Of a stretch of DNA of 6,564 nucleotides, positions 1 to 6,418 are shown piece after piece. How positions within the stretch are numbered: position 1 is the first letter of the stretch; every line of letters starts with the position of its first letter. Source of the stretch: Bacteroidales bacterium (GTDB lineage Bacteria; Bacteroidota; Bacteroidia; Bacteroidales; P3); assembly GCA_016281475.1 (NCBI GenBank), contig JAEEIS010000237.1:1-6564 (forward strand). Reading direction: 5' to 3'. The notes under the pieces were generated by a model. It saw only the letters and a list, made by a program, of their open reading frames with translations, did no database searches and was not told the DNA's origin. The position numbers and the translations under genes are program-made.

Positions 1-1
1 G

Positions 2-391
2 GGCTGTGGCACCGCCGTGCTGGGCATCCTTGCCAAGATGCGGGGAGCCGCCTATGTGGAGGGCATCGACATCGACGAATGGGCTTACAATAACGCCATG
101 GAGAATGTGCAACGCAACGGCGTGGAGATGACCATCCGCATTGGCGACGCATCGCTGCTGACGGACGGACACGACAGGTTCGACCTCATCATTGCCAACA
201 TCAACCGCAATATCCTGCTGAACGACATGGCGGCATACGTCTCCGTGCTCAACCCTGACGGCACACTGCTGCTCAGCGGATTCTATGAGAGCGACATCCC
301 CGCCCTGCAGCAACACGCCGAAAGCCTTGGTCTGCACCTACGTCAAACCAAGGGCCGCCAGTCGTGGGCCGCAATACGTTTTGAAAAATAA
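2..391 (+). CDS. prmA: Ribosomal protein L11 methyltransferase, C-terminal part (5' end outside window)
   Basis: PrmA is a cytoplasmic S-adenosylmethionine-dependent enzyme that methylates ribosomal protein L11. The frame is open from base 2, so the gene is cut by the window edge; 129 residues are visible, roughly the C-terminal half of a family member of about 280. Visible first is the end of the SAM-binding motif I (GCGTAVLGILAKMRGA). Then comes the acidic post-I loop that contacts the SAM ribose (GIDIDEWAYNNAMENV). The catalytic-loop region reads DLIIANINRNILL, the form I associate with Bacteroidetes PrmA, followed by the Rossmann-fold end (LLLSGFYESD). A GTG at 17 lies inside motif I and is not a real start. 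The TAA stop is at 389-391. No clear terminator follows. The family call is confident; the alternative, another small-protein methyltransferase, is unlikely given the NINRNILL loop. Confidence 0.9.
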   Translation, partial: GCGTAVLGILAKMRGAAYVEGIDIDEWAYNNAMENVQRNGVEMTIRIGDASLLTDGHDRFDLIIANINRNILLNDMAAYVSVLNPDGTLLLSGFYESDIPALQQHAESLGLHLRQTKGRQSWAAIRFEK

Positions 392-510
392 AGACATGAA
401 TGTGTGAAAACGTTAACGAGCTGATGCGTTAGTCCTTGACACACCTGAGATTAACCAATTGGCAAATTTACAAATTAACACACAAATAACACTATTTTTC
501 ATTTTTTTCG

Positions 511-518
511 TATTTTTG
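511..518 (+). promoter_or_regulatory. Bacteroidetes-type -7 element upstream of the SulP gene
   Basis: TATTTTTG fits the Bacteroidetes primary-sigma -7 consensus TAnnTTTG. It lies 56 bases before the SulP start codon in an A/T-rich stretch. The 11 bases GTATTTTTGCA (510-520) recur exactly at 3326-3336 in the stronger tRNA promoter, which supports the call. No TTTG or TTG is found at the expected 19-21 base spacing upstream, so the -33 half is missing or degenerate. Transcription would begin near 523-526, giving a leader of about 50 bases. Confidence 0.55.
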
Positions 519-574
519 CAATTCCATATTTTACTAATTATACATCAACTAACAATTCATACAAAGTAACTTAC

Positions 575-2323
575 ATGAAATTCATAGAAACCAACAACAT
601 CAAAGGCGACATCTTTGGCGGCATCACCGCCGGTATTGTCGCACTACCTTTGGCACTTGCATTCGGCATACAGGCATTTGGCGGTGTCAGCGACCCATCG
701 GCAGCATCGATGGGTGCGCTGGCAGGACTGGTGGGAGCCACCATGCTGGGCTTCTTCGCGGCCCTATTCGGCGGCACCCACAGCCAGATTAGCGGCCCCA
801 CCGGCCCCATGACCGTGGTGGCGGCCACCCTTATCAGCGGCGTATGGGCCAGCAGCAACGGAAGCATCTCCTCGGTGCTCATCAGCATGGCATTGGCAGG
901 ACTGTTCTGCGGCCTGTTCCAAATCCTGTTCGGCATCATCAAGCTGGGCAAATACGTCCGCTATATCCCCTACCCCGTACTTTCGGGCTTTATGAGCGGT
1001 ATCGGCGTCATTATCATCTTGCAGCAGCTTTATCCCCTGGTAGGACTCAAGGGCACAGGCACCATGATTGACCTGGTGACGGGCATCCCCGCCGCAGTGT
1101 CGGAAGGCATCAGCGTCACCGCCCTGCTGCTCGGCTTAGGTACTATCGCCATCATCGAACTATTCCCCCTAGTCACCAAAAAAGTGCCCGCCACGCTGGT
1201 GGCCCTCATCGTGATGACTGTGGTTTCGCTTTTCTGCAATCTGGACGGCAAACTTATCATCGGCAACATTCCCTCGGGTCTGCCTCTGCCCTTCTTTGCC
1301 AATGCCAACATTAGCCTTGCAGGCATCGACTGGATGACTGTGCTGAAGGCTTCGCTCATACCCGGCCTCACACTGGCGGGTCTTGGCTCAATCGACACAC
1401 TGCTCACTTCCGTAGTGGCAGACAATATCACCAAAACCAAACACAACAGCAACAAAGAACTTATCGGCCAAGGCATCGGCAATGCCATAGCCGGTCTCTT
1501 TTGCGGACTGCCCGGTGCAGGTGCCACCATGCGTACCGTTGTCAACGTGAAGAGTGGCGGACGCACCCAGATTAGCGGCATGGTACACGCCCTGCTGCTG
1601 CTCGCCATCCTGCTAGGATTGGGCGGACTGGTGAAATATGTTCCCCTGTCGGTACTAGCCGGCATCCTCATCACCGTAGGTTGGGGCATCATCGACTTTA
1701 AGGGCTTCAAAGACCTCCTGCGCATACCGCGTGCCGATGCCGTGGTACTGGTGGTGGTGTTCCTCGTCACCGTGTTTGTCGACCTGCTCACCGCCGTGGG
1801 CATCGGCATGGTGATAGCCTGTGTGCTGTTCATGAAACGTGCCAGTGACCTGGTCGAAGGCGGCTACAGCAGCAGCACCATGACCTCTGCCGACCTGCAC
1901 AAGGGCCTGCCCAACCCGGGCGAAGCCAACTTCGACAAGACCAAGCCCTGGCAGGACGAAGGCGGCATCACCGACGAGATGCGCAAGCACATCTACGTCC
2001 AGCGTCTGAACGGTCCCATCTTCTTCGGCACCATCAACAAATTTAAGGAAGTGATGGAAGACGTGCCCGACCACGCCAAGGTGGTCATCATCCGCATGAA
2101 GCTGGTCAGCTTTATGGACCAGTCGGGCCTCTACGCCATGGAGACCGCCATCAAAGACCTCCAGGCACGAGGCATCATGGTGCTGATGACCATCATCCAG
2201 CCGCAGCCCATGTACATGCTCAAGACCCTCCACGTCATCCCCGCCGTCATCCCCGAAGAGCACACCTTCAAGACTTTCGAAGACTGCACAGAATACCTCT
2301 CAAAAATGACATTTGAGAATTGA
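575..2323 (+). CDS. SulP-family (SLC26-type) inorganic anion transporter with C-terminal STAS domain
   Basis: This is an inner-membrane secondary transporter of the SulP family, whose members carry sulfate, bicarbonate or other small anions; the substrate cannot be read from the sequence. At 582 residues it has the usual family length. Residues 12-420 are a run of hydrophobic segments. The first carries GIVALPLALAFGI, and GGTHSQISGPTGPM (66-79) is the conserved TM3 signature. IPYPVLSGFMSGIGV (131-145) is another family block, followed by SIDTLLTSVVAD (272-283), NSNKELIGQGIGN (291-303) and LPGAGATMRT (312-321). After a charged linker, residues 472-577 form a cytoplasmic STAS domain with MDQSGLYAMETAI, Ser517 lying where anti-sigma antagonists carry the phosphorylated Ser. 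The ATG at 575 follows a promoter-like site and opens directly into the conserved N-terminus; no Shine-Dalgarno is seen. It is probably transcribed alone, 183 bases after prmA. A BicA-like bicarbonate carrier is possible but unproven. Confidence 0.93.
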   Translation: MKFIETNNIKGDIFGGITAGIVALPLALAFGIQAFGGVSDPSAASMGALAGLVGATMLGFFAALFGGTHSQISGPTGPMTVVAATLISGVWASSNGSISSVLISMALAGLFCGLFQILFGIIKLGKYVRYIPYPVLSGFMSGIGVIIILQQLYPLVGLKGTGTMIDLVTGIPAAVSEGISVTALLLGLGTIAIIELFPLVTKKVPATLVALIVMTVVSLFCNLDGKLIIGNIPSGLPLPFFANANISLAGIDWMTVLKASLIPGLTLAGLGSIDTLLTSVVADNITKTKHNSNKELIGQGIGNAIAGLFCGLPGAGATMRTVVNVKSGGRTQISGMVHALLLLAILLGLGGLVKYVPLSVLAGILITVGWGIIDFKGFKDLLRIPRADAVVLVVVFLVTVFVDLLTAVGIGMVIACVLFMKRASDLVEGGYSSSTMTSADLHKGLPNPGEANFDKTKPWQDEGGITDEMRKHIYVQRLNGPIFFGTINKFKEVMEDVPDHAKVVIIRMKLVSFMDQSGLYAMETAIKDLQARGIMVLMTIIQPQPMYMLKTLHVIPAVIPEEHTFKTFEDCTEYLSKMTFEN

Positions 2324-2438
2324 TAAGGCAGACGCTCTCTGAAATACAAACAAGAATAATAACACAAAAGAAAAAATAATAACCACCGATTGAGGTGTGA
2401 ATTTCACCTTTACAGGTCTCTCGACCCTCAATCCTCAA
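2313..2438 (+). repeat. Imperfect inverted pair spanning the SulP-yebC gap
   Basis: TTGAGAATTGA at 2313-2323, which includes the SulP stop codon, is complementary at 10 of 11 positions to TCAATCCTCAA at 2428-2438, just before the yebC start. The right arm sits in a short heptamer-like run, CTCAATC CTCAATT (2427-2440). The arms are about 104 bases apart, so a stable hairpin is doubtful. The pattern resembles the clearer blocks at 3169-3252 and 6350-6418. On its own it would be too weak to call. Confidence 0.35.
2392..2410 (+). other. Small imperfect palindrome upstream of yebC
   Basis: AGGTG (2393-2397) and CACCT (2405-2409) are inverted around a 7-base centre, and GTGAA/TTCAC (2398-2408 region) offers an overlapping alternative pairing. 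It lies 41 bases before the yebC ATG, in a gap with no recognisable TAnnTTTG promoter. It could be an operator or a weak terminator for the SulP transcript, but no T-run follows directly, and a stem of this size can arise by chance. Confidence 0.2.
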
Positions 2439-2450
2439 TTCAAAATCATC

Positions 2451-3161
2451 ATGGGTAGAGCGTTTGAATACCGCAAAGCAAGAAAACTGAAACGTTGGGG
2501 GCACATGGCCCGCACATTCACCAAGATTGGCAAAGAAATCGAACTGGCAGTCCTCGCCAGCGGCCCCGACCCCTCCAGCAACCTCCGTCTGCGCCTGCTG
2601 ATGGCCACCGCCAAGAGCGAGAGTATGCCCAAGGAGAACGTCGAGCGCGCCATCAAGCGTGCCACCGAGAAGGACAAGTCCGCCTACAAAGAGGTCGTCT
2701 ACGACGGCAAAGGCCCCCACGGCACCGCCTTCGTGGTCGAGACAGCCACCGACAACCCCACCCGCACCGTCGCCAACATCCGCGCCGCCTTCGTGCGCGG
2801 CAAGGGCGAGCTGGGCACCATGGGCATGAACGACTTCCTCTTCGAGCGCAAATGCTCCTTCGTAGTCGCCTACAAAGAGGGTGTAGACATGGACGAACTT
2901 GAACTGGAACTCATCGACTACGACATCGACGAAGTGTTCCTCGACGAAGGCGAAATCAACATCTTCGCCGACTTCAAGAACTACGGCCCCATCTCCAAAT
3001 ACCTTGAAGACCACGGATTTGAAATCAAGTCGTTCAAATTCGAGCGCATCCCCCTCACCCTGCGCGAACTCTCGCCAGAAGAACAGGAGGATGTCAACGC
3101 ACTCGTCGAACGTCTTGAAAATGACGACGATGTGGTAAATGTGTTCCACAACATGGCTTAA
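2451..3161 (+). CDS. yebC: YebC/PmpR (TACO1) family protein
   Basis: Members of this family are cytoplasmic. They were described as DNA-binding regulators (PmpR) and more recently linked to translation of difficult proline-rich stretches, like mitochondrial TACO1. The 236-residue product opens with MGRAFEYRKARKLKRWGHMA, the Bacteroidetes version of the family N-terminus, where other bacteria have MAGHSKWANIKHRK. Then come the conserved FTKIGKEIELAV, DPSSNLRLR, SMPKENVERAIKRA, the YDGKGPHGTAFVVE strand and DNPTRTVANIRAAF. The C-terminal domain ends in LSPEEQEDVNALVERLENDD, also typical. I chose the ATG at 2451; an in-frame GTG at 2397 would add 18 residues that match nothing in the family. The heptamer run at 2427-2440 lies in the untranslated leader. 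No Shine-Dalgarno and no clear promoter are seen, so it may be read through from the SulP gene 127 bases upstream. Confidence 0.93.
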   Translation: MGRAFEYRKARKLKRWGHMARTFTKIGKEIELAVLASGPDPSSNLRLRLLMATAKSESMPKENVERAIKRATEKDKSAYKEVVYDGKGPHGTAFVVETATDNPTRTVANIRAAFVRGKGELGTMGMNDFLFERKCSFVVAYKEGVDMDELELELIDYDIDEVFLDEGEINIFADFKNYGPISKYLEDHGFEIKSFKFERIPLTLRELSPEEQEDVNALVERLENDDDVVNVFHNMA

Positions 3162-3168
3162 AACCACT

Positions 3169-3252
3169 GAAAATTGAAAATTGAAAATTGAAAATTGATA
3201 AAAAACAAGGAAAAACAGTCGTTTCCAACCATCAATTTTCAATTTTCAATTT
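3169..3252 (+). repeat. Heptamer tandem repeat with perfect 22-base inverted partner
   Basis: Four exact copies of GAAAATT lie at 3169-3196, starting 7 bases after the yebC stop. Bases 3178-3199 are perfectly complementary to 3231-3252, which reads as TCAATTT-type heptamers. The spacer is 31 bases and holds a smaller inverted pair, GGAAA (3209-3213) with TTTCC (3222-3226). The transcript could fold into a long A/U-rich hairpin that ends the yebC message or protects its 3' end. There is no T-run after the right arm, so a classical intrinsic terminator is not shown. The arms may equally be the ends of a small non-coding repeat unit. Confidence 0.85.
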
Positions 3253-3303
3253 ATTGACTACCAATAAACGACAAACAAATTGACAAAAAAAATCATTCAA
3301 AAT

Positions 3304-3334
3304 TTTGTCAACTAAAAAAAAGTTTGTATTTTTG
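3304..3334 (+). promoter_or_regulatory. Bacteroidetes-type promoter of the tRNA-Glu gene
   Basis: TTTG at 3304-3307 and TATTTTTG at 3327-3334 match the -33 (TTTG) and -7 (TAnnTTTG) elements of the Bacteroidetes primary sigma factor. The 19-base spacer is in the known 19-21 range. Transcription would begin near 3340, about 30 bases before the mature tRNA. This is the best promoter match in the window. Confidence 0.85.
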
Positions 3335-3369
3335 CACCCGATTTTGAGAGAGAAATCATCCAACAATGA

Positions 3370-3443
3370 GCCGCATTCGTCTAGTGGTCCAGGACAACTG
3401 CCTCTCACGCAGTAGATCACCAGTTCGACTCTGGTATGCGGTA
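3370..3443 (+). tRNA. tRNA-Glu, anticodon CTC
   Basis: A full cloverleaf can be folded. The acceptor stem is GCCGCAT (3370-3376) with ATGCGGT (3436-3442), all pairs sound except a G-U at the outermost position. The D arm closes with GTC/GAC around TAGTGGTCCA, which has the GG needed for D-loop/T-loop contact. The anticodon stem is ACTGC/GCAGT with the 7-base loop CTCTCAC, giving anticodon CTC at 3404-3406, flanked by U33 and A37. The T arm is ACCAG/CTGGT with loop TTCGACT. The discriminator base is A3443. The following bases are CCG, so CCA is not encoded and must be added by the CCA-adding enzyme. The D-arm stretch TTCGTCTAGTGGTCCAGGAC is typical of bacterial tRNA-Glu. It decodes GAG, so the genome should also carry a TTC isoacceptor for GAA. 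Confidence 0.95.
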
Positions 3444-3446
3444 CCG

Positions 3447-3479
3447 AAGCGACAGAATTTAAAGATTCTGTCGCTTTTT
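3447..3479 (+). terminator. Intrinsic terminator of the tRNA-Glu unit
   Basis: AAGCGACAGAAT (3447-3458) and ATTCTGTCGCTT (3465-3476) form a perfect 12-base-pair stem around the 6-base loop TTAAAG, and the 3' arm runs into TTT, giving five T in a row to 3479. It begins 4 bases after the discriminator base of the tRNA. It separates the tRNA transcript from the protease gene, which has its own promoter. Confidence 0.92.
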
Positions 3480-3502
3480 ATATCTCCATACAACCCAAGA
3501 CT

Positions 3503-3533
3503 ATTGCGTTATCAATAATTTTTTATATATTTG
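3503..3533 (+). promoter_or_regulatory. Bacteroidetes-type promoter of the C10 protease gene
   Basis: TATATTTG at 3526-3533 matches TAnnTTTG exactly. ATTG at 3503-3506 matches three of four bases of the -33 TTTG element, with the expected 19-base spacer (3507-3525). Transcription would begin near 3540, leaving a leader of only about 20 A/T-rich bases before the ATG at 3559, with no Shine-Dalgarno. No operator-like repeat was seen beside it. Confidence 0.75.
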
Positions 3534-3558
3534 TATGTTCAAATAAACACAACCTGAT

Positions 3559-6369
3559 ATGCATAAACATTTACTAATCATCACACTTGCGCTGTTAACA
3601 GGCATTGCCGCCAATGCCCAATCCGTTTCAAAATCCGTCGCGACAAGCAAAGCGGTGACCTTTTTGCAACTGAAAAGCGACACCCAACTTCAGTTGCTCA
3701 ACTCCCCTTACGAGAACATGTATCTTTTCTCTATCGACGGCGGCGGCTTCGTCATTGTGAGCGCCGACAACCGTGTGCAGCCCATACTGGGCTATTCGCT
3801 GCAGTCGAACCTCGACGTAGATAACCTACCAACCAACTTTGCCGCCTGGCTCGACGGCTACAACAAACAAATACACGCCGCCATGGAGGATGCCACCCTG
3901 CCCGTCCATCCCGAATGGCAGCACCAGGATTCCCCGAAGTCGAGCCTCGAAGGCTACGACTCCATCGTTGGTCCGCTCATGACCACCACATGGGGCCAGT
4001 CGCCCTTCTACAACGAACTCTGTCCCCTATATGGCAGTGAAAAGACCGAGACAGGCTGCGTCGCCACCTCCATGGCCCAAATAATGAAGTATTGGAACTG
4101 GCCTGACGTGGGTGTCGGACAGCACAGCTACAACAGCCGCGTTGCCGGTATGCAGAGTGCCGATTTCAGCACCACCCATTATGATTGGGCCAACATGCCC
4201 GACTCACTCACCTCCTCCAGCACCTCAGCCCAAGTCACTGCCGTGGCGACACTGATGTACCACTGCGGCGTTGCTGTCGATATGGACTACGACATTCTTG
4301 ACAACTACGGCAGCGGTGCTTATGACATAATGCACAACTACGGTCTCAACTACCCCTGTGCCGAAAATGCCTTCCGCACCTACTTCAAATATACCCCCGC
4401 GCTGGCAGGCATACGACGCAGAAACTTCACCAGCCAAGAATGGACAGAAGTGATTAAGAACGAAATCGACCACCGCCGCCCCATTCTCTATGGCGGCGTG
4501 TCCACCGCATTAGGCTTCGGACACGAGTTTGTCTGCGACGGCTACGACACCAACGGCTACTTCCATTTCAACTGGGGTTGGAGCGGCTATTGCGACGGCT
4601 TTTTCGCCCTCAATGACCTGGGTCCCGGATTCTATTCCTTCAACTCATCCCAAACCGCCATCGTCGGCATCGAGCCCGACACCCTCTTCGGCAGCACTAC
4701 TACCTGCACGGTCACCGCCGTCAGTGCCGACACCAACTGGGGCACTGTGAGCGGTGGCGGCACATTCACCTACCGCGACACCGTCACCCTTCATGCCACT
4801 CCTGCCTCAAGCCGTCGTTTCCTGCGCTGGAGCAACGGCTCCTCTGCCAACCCCTACCCCCTCCTCGCCCACAATGACAGCCTCACAGCCTACTTCTCCG
4901 GCGCCTACTTCGAGGACGGCGACATTCTTTCCTATACCGGCACCAATACCGACGACTCAGGTCCCTTCGCCTGTGAGAGTTCTTTCCGCATAGGCATCAA
5001 ACTGCCCGTATCGGTCATGCCCGGACACAATTATCTCAGTGCTATTGATTTCTACCACTATAGCGGACAATTTGTCTTATACGTCCACAGTGGTGGCGAC
5101 GATGCCCCGGGTCCCGTAGTCTACACCCAGCCTTTCGAAATCCCAGTAGGCAGTTTGCGATGGTATCGCGCTGAGCTCGAAACCCCCATGCCTATCGACA
5201 CCAACAACCACCTATGGCTTACCATCCGAAACCTTTCGGGAACGACAATAAGAGGAGCCAAGAACATTGCCGCCCCCGACGGAAACTGGATCTCGCTTGA
5301 CGATGGCAACACTTGGCAGCACCTGAACGAGATTCCTGACGTCAGCTCTTGGGACGACACCTCCATCTGTTGGTTCATCCGATGCGTTACCACTCACGAC
5401 TCGGTCGTCTCCTCCATTCCCCCCACCGCATTCCTTGCCGCACCCGAAAAAGGCAACGTTGGCGACACCCTGCTAATGGAGCTCATACACTCCACAGCCT
5501 CCACAGCCGAATGGCAGTTTGGCGACGCCTCATACTCACAGACCGTCAACGACACCGCCTATATGGTCTGGAACACCGCTGGCTATCACACCGTCCAAGC
5601 AAACGTTACCAACCCATATGGCTCTGTAGACATAAACCAAACCATACCCATTGCCGACTGCACTATACCCATCAACACCTTCCCCTACGAACTCTCCTTC
5701 AGCGAAGAGGACGAACTTCAGCGTATCTGTTGGAACATCCTCAATTATGGTGATAATGCCCTCCGTATATATGAAGACAACAGTTTTAACGCAATACTCG
5801 GCAGCGATGCCAATGTCTGGTATGTCTCCCCCCTCTTCGACCTCTCCGGCGACCAAAACATCTGGCTCCAACTCAACCACACCACCCCCGAAGAATTTAA
5901 CGTCACCGTCGAAATCTCGCAAGGAGGAACCGACACCAGCGACTTTGTACCCATCCACACACTGCGCCAGTCCGAAGAGGGCACCACCACGCCACCCATC
6001 AACCTCTCCGAACACTACCAAGGCAACCCCATCCGCATAGCCGTGCACATGCGCAATCTTGAAGGCCGTTTTGGCAGGTTCGAAATTAGCAGCCTACGCA
6101 TCTGGCGCAGCACCGAAGGCATCGACGAGGTCGGCACCACCACCCTAAGCGTCCATCCCAACCCCGCCCGCCAGACCGTGTCTGTCACTCTGCCCGACCC
6201 CGAAGGCACCCTCACCCTCTTCGATGCCACCGGCCGACAACTGATGCAACGCCATACCTCATCGAGCCAAACCATCCTCCACATACACACCCTGTCCCAA
6301 GGCATATATCTGCTGCAATACACCACCGCGCGCGGCACCACCACAGTCAAATTAATAATTAAAAATTGA
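3559..6369 (+). CDS. Secreted C10-family cysteine protease (streptopain/interpain-like) with type IX sorting domain
   Basis: This is a papain-like secreted endopeptidase of family C10, made as an inactive precursor. Residues 1-20 are a signal peptide, with cleavage likely after ANA before Gln21. Residues 21-135 are the inhibitory propeptide (GGGFVIVSADNRVQPILGYS). The catalytic domain covers about 136-373: TTTWGQ with likely oxyanion Gln147, nucleophile Cys167 in TGCVATSMAQIMKYW, His322 in GHEFVCDGYD, and NWGWSG at 338-343. Then follow an InlB-like B-repeat (about 381-447, YRDTVTLHATPASSRRFLRW), an unassigned beta-rich block (448-612), a PKD domain (about 620-699, EWQFGD and AGYHTVQANVTN), a cleaved-adhesin/anchor-J-like domain (about 700-850), and a type A sorting domain (862-936, LSVHPNPA to VKLIIKN). 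The route is Sec export, then type IX secretion to the cell surface or medium. All catalytic residues are present, so it should be active. It starts at the ATG nearest its promoter. Targets are unknown; relatives degrade host proteins. Confidence 0.92.
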   Translation: MHKHLLIITLALLTGIAANAQSVSKSVATSKAVTFLQLKSDTQLQLLNSPYENMYLFSIDGGGFVIVSADNRVQPILGYSLQSNLDVDNLPTNFAAWLDGYNKQIHAAMEDATLPVHPEWQHQDSPKSSLEGYDSIVGPLMTTTWGQSPFYNELCPLYGSEKTETGCVATSMAQIMKYWNWPDVGVGQHSYNSRVAGMQSADFSTTHYDWANMPDSLTSSSTSAQVTAVATLMYHCGVAVDMDYDILDNYGSGAYDIMHNYGLNYPCAENAFRTYFKYTPALAGIRRRNFTSQEWTEVIKNEIDHRRPILYGGVSTALGFGHEFVCDGYDTNGYFHFNWGWSGYCDGFFALNDLGPGFYSFNSSQTAIVGIEPDTLFGSTTTCTVTAVSADTNWGTVSGGGTFTYRDTVTLHATPASSRRFLRWSNGSSANPYPLLAHNDSLTAYFSGAYFEDGDILSYTGTNTDDSGPFACESSFRIGIKLPVSVMPGHNYLSAIDFYHYSGQFVLYVHSGGDDAPGPVVYTQPFEIPVGSLRWYRAELETPMPIDTNNHLWLTIRNLSGTTIRGAKNIAAPDGNWISLDDGNTWQHLNEIPDVSSWDDTSICWFIRCVTTHDSVVSSIPPTAFLAAPEKGNVGDTLLMELIHSTASTAEWQFGDASYSQTVNDTAYMVWNTAGYHTVQANVTNPYGSVDINQTIPIADCTIPINTFPYELSFSEEDELQRICWNILNYGDNALRIYEDNSFNAILGSDANVWYVSPLFDLSGDQNIWLQLNHTTPEEFNVTVEISQGGTDTSDFVPIHTLRQSEEGTTTPPINLSEHYQGNPIRIAVHMRNLEGRFGRFEISSLRIWRSTEGIDEVGTTTLSVHPNPARQTVSVTLPDPEGTLTLFDATGRQLMQRHTSSSQTILHIHTLSQGIYLLQYTTARGTTTVKLIIKN

Positions 6370-6418
6370 CAGCCGCCACCGAACATTTGATTCTTAATTT
6401 TCAACTCTTAATTCTTAA
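6350..6418 (+). repeat. Second A/T heptamer block, inverted, overlapping the protease stop codon
   Basis: On the left, AATTAAT AATTAAA AATTGAC (6350-6370) is a run with 7-base period that encodes the last residues and stop of the protease. On the right, TTCTTAA TTTTCAA CTCTTAA TTCTTAA (6391-6418) is another 7-base run. TTAATAATTAAAAATTGA (6352-6369) is complementary at 15 of 18 positions to 6401-6418. The spacer is 31 bases, as in the block at 3169-3252, although the 7-base period makes the exact register a matter of choice. It may act as a 3' hairpin for the protease message. Confidence 0.65.

Noticed and set aside
402..444. Nested inverted pairs after prmA: GTGTG/CACAC (402-406, 440-444) around TAACG/CGTTA (414-418, 427-431)
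   Set aside because: It could be the prmA terminator, but the stems are only 5 pairs each and no T-run follows, so it does not reach the standard for a terminator.
1030..1833. Long open frames on the - strand inside the SulP gene, including one of 267 codons
   Set aside because: They are antisense shadows of a G/C-rich gene with strong family motifs on the + strand; their translations are low-complexity and rich in Ser, Thr, Pro and Met.
2397..2450. Upstream GTG start for yebC adding 18 residues
   Set aside because: The extra residues match nothing in the family, and the ATG at 2451 begins exactly at the conserved Bacteroidetes N-terminus.
2268..3242. A 324-codon - strand open frame across yebC
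   Set aside because: It is the antisense of the yebC coding frame, with Val/Gly/Asp-rich repetitive translation, and it runs through the heptamer repeats. The + strand protein is a clear family match.
3231..3252. Right heptamer arm as a CRISPR repeat or phage attachment site
   Set aside because: There are no regularly spaced repeats with unique spacers. Although a tRNA gene is nearby, no integrase gene or duplicated tRNA end is seen in the window.
6382..6389. AACATTTG as a -7 promoter element driving the hairpin tail
   Set aside because: It mismatches the first T of TAnnTTTG, and no TTTG or TTG lies 19-21 bases upstream.
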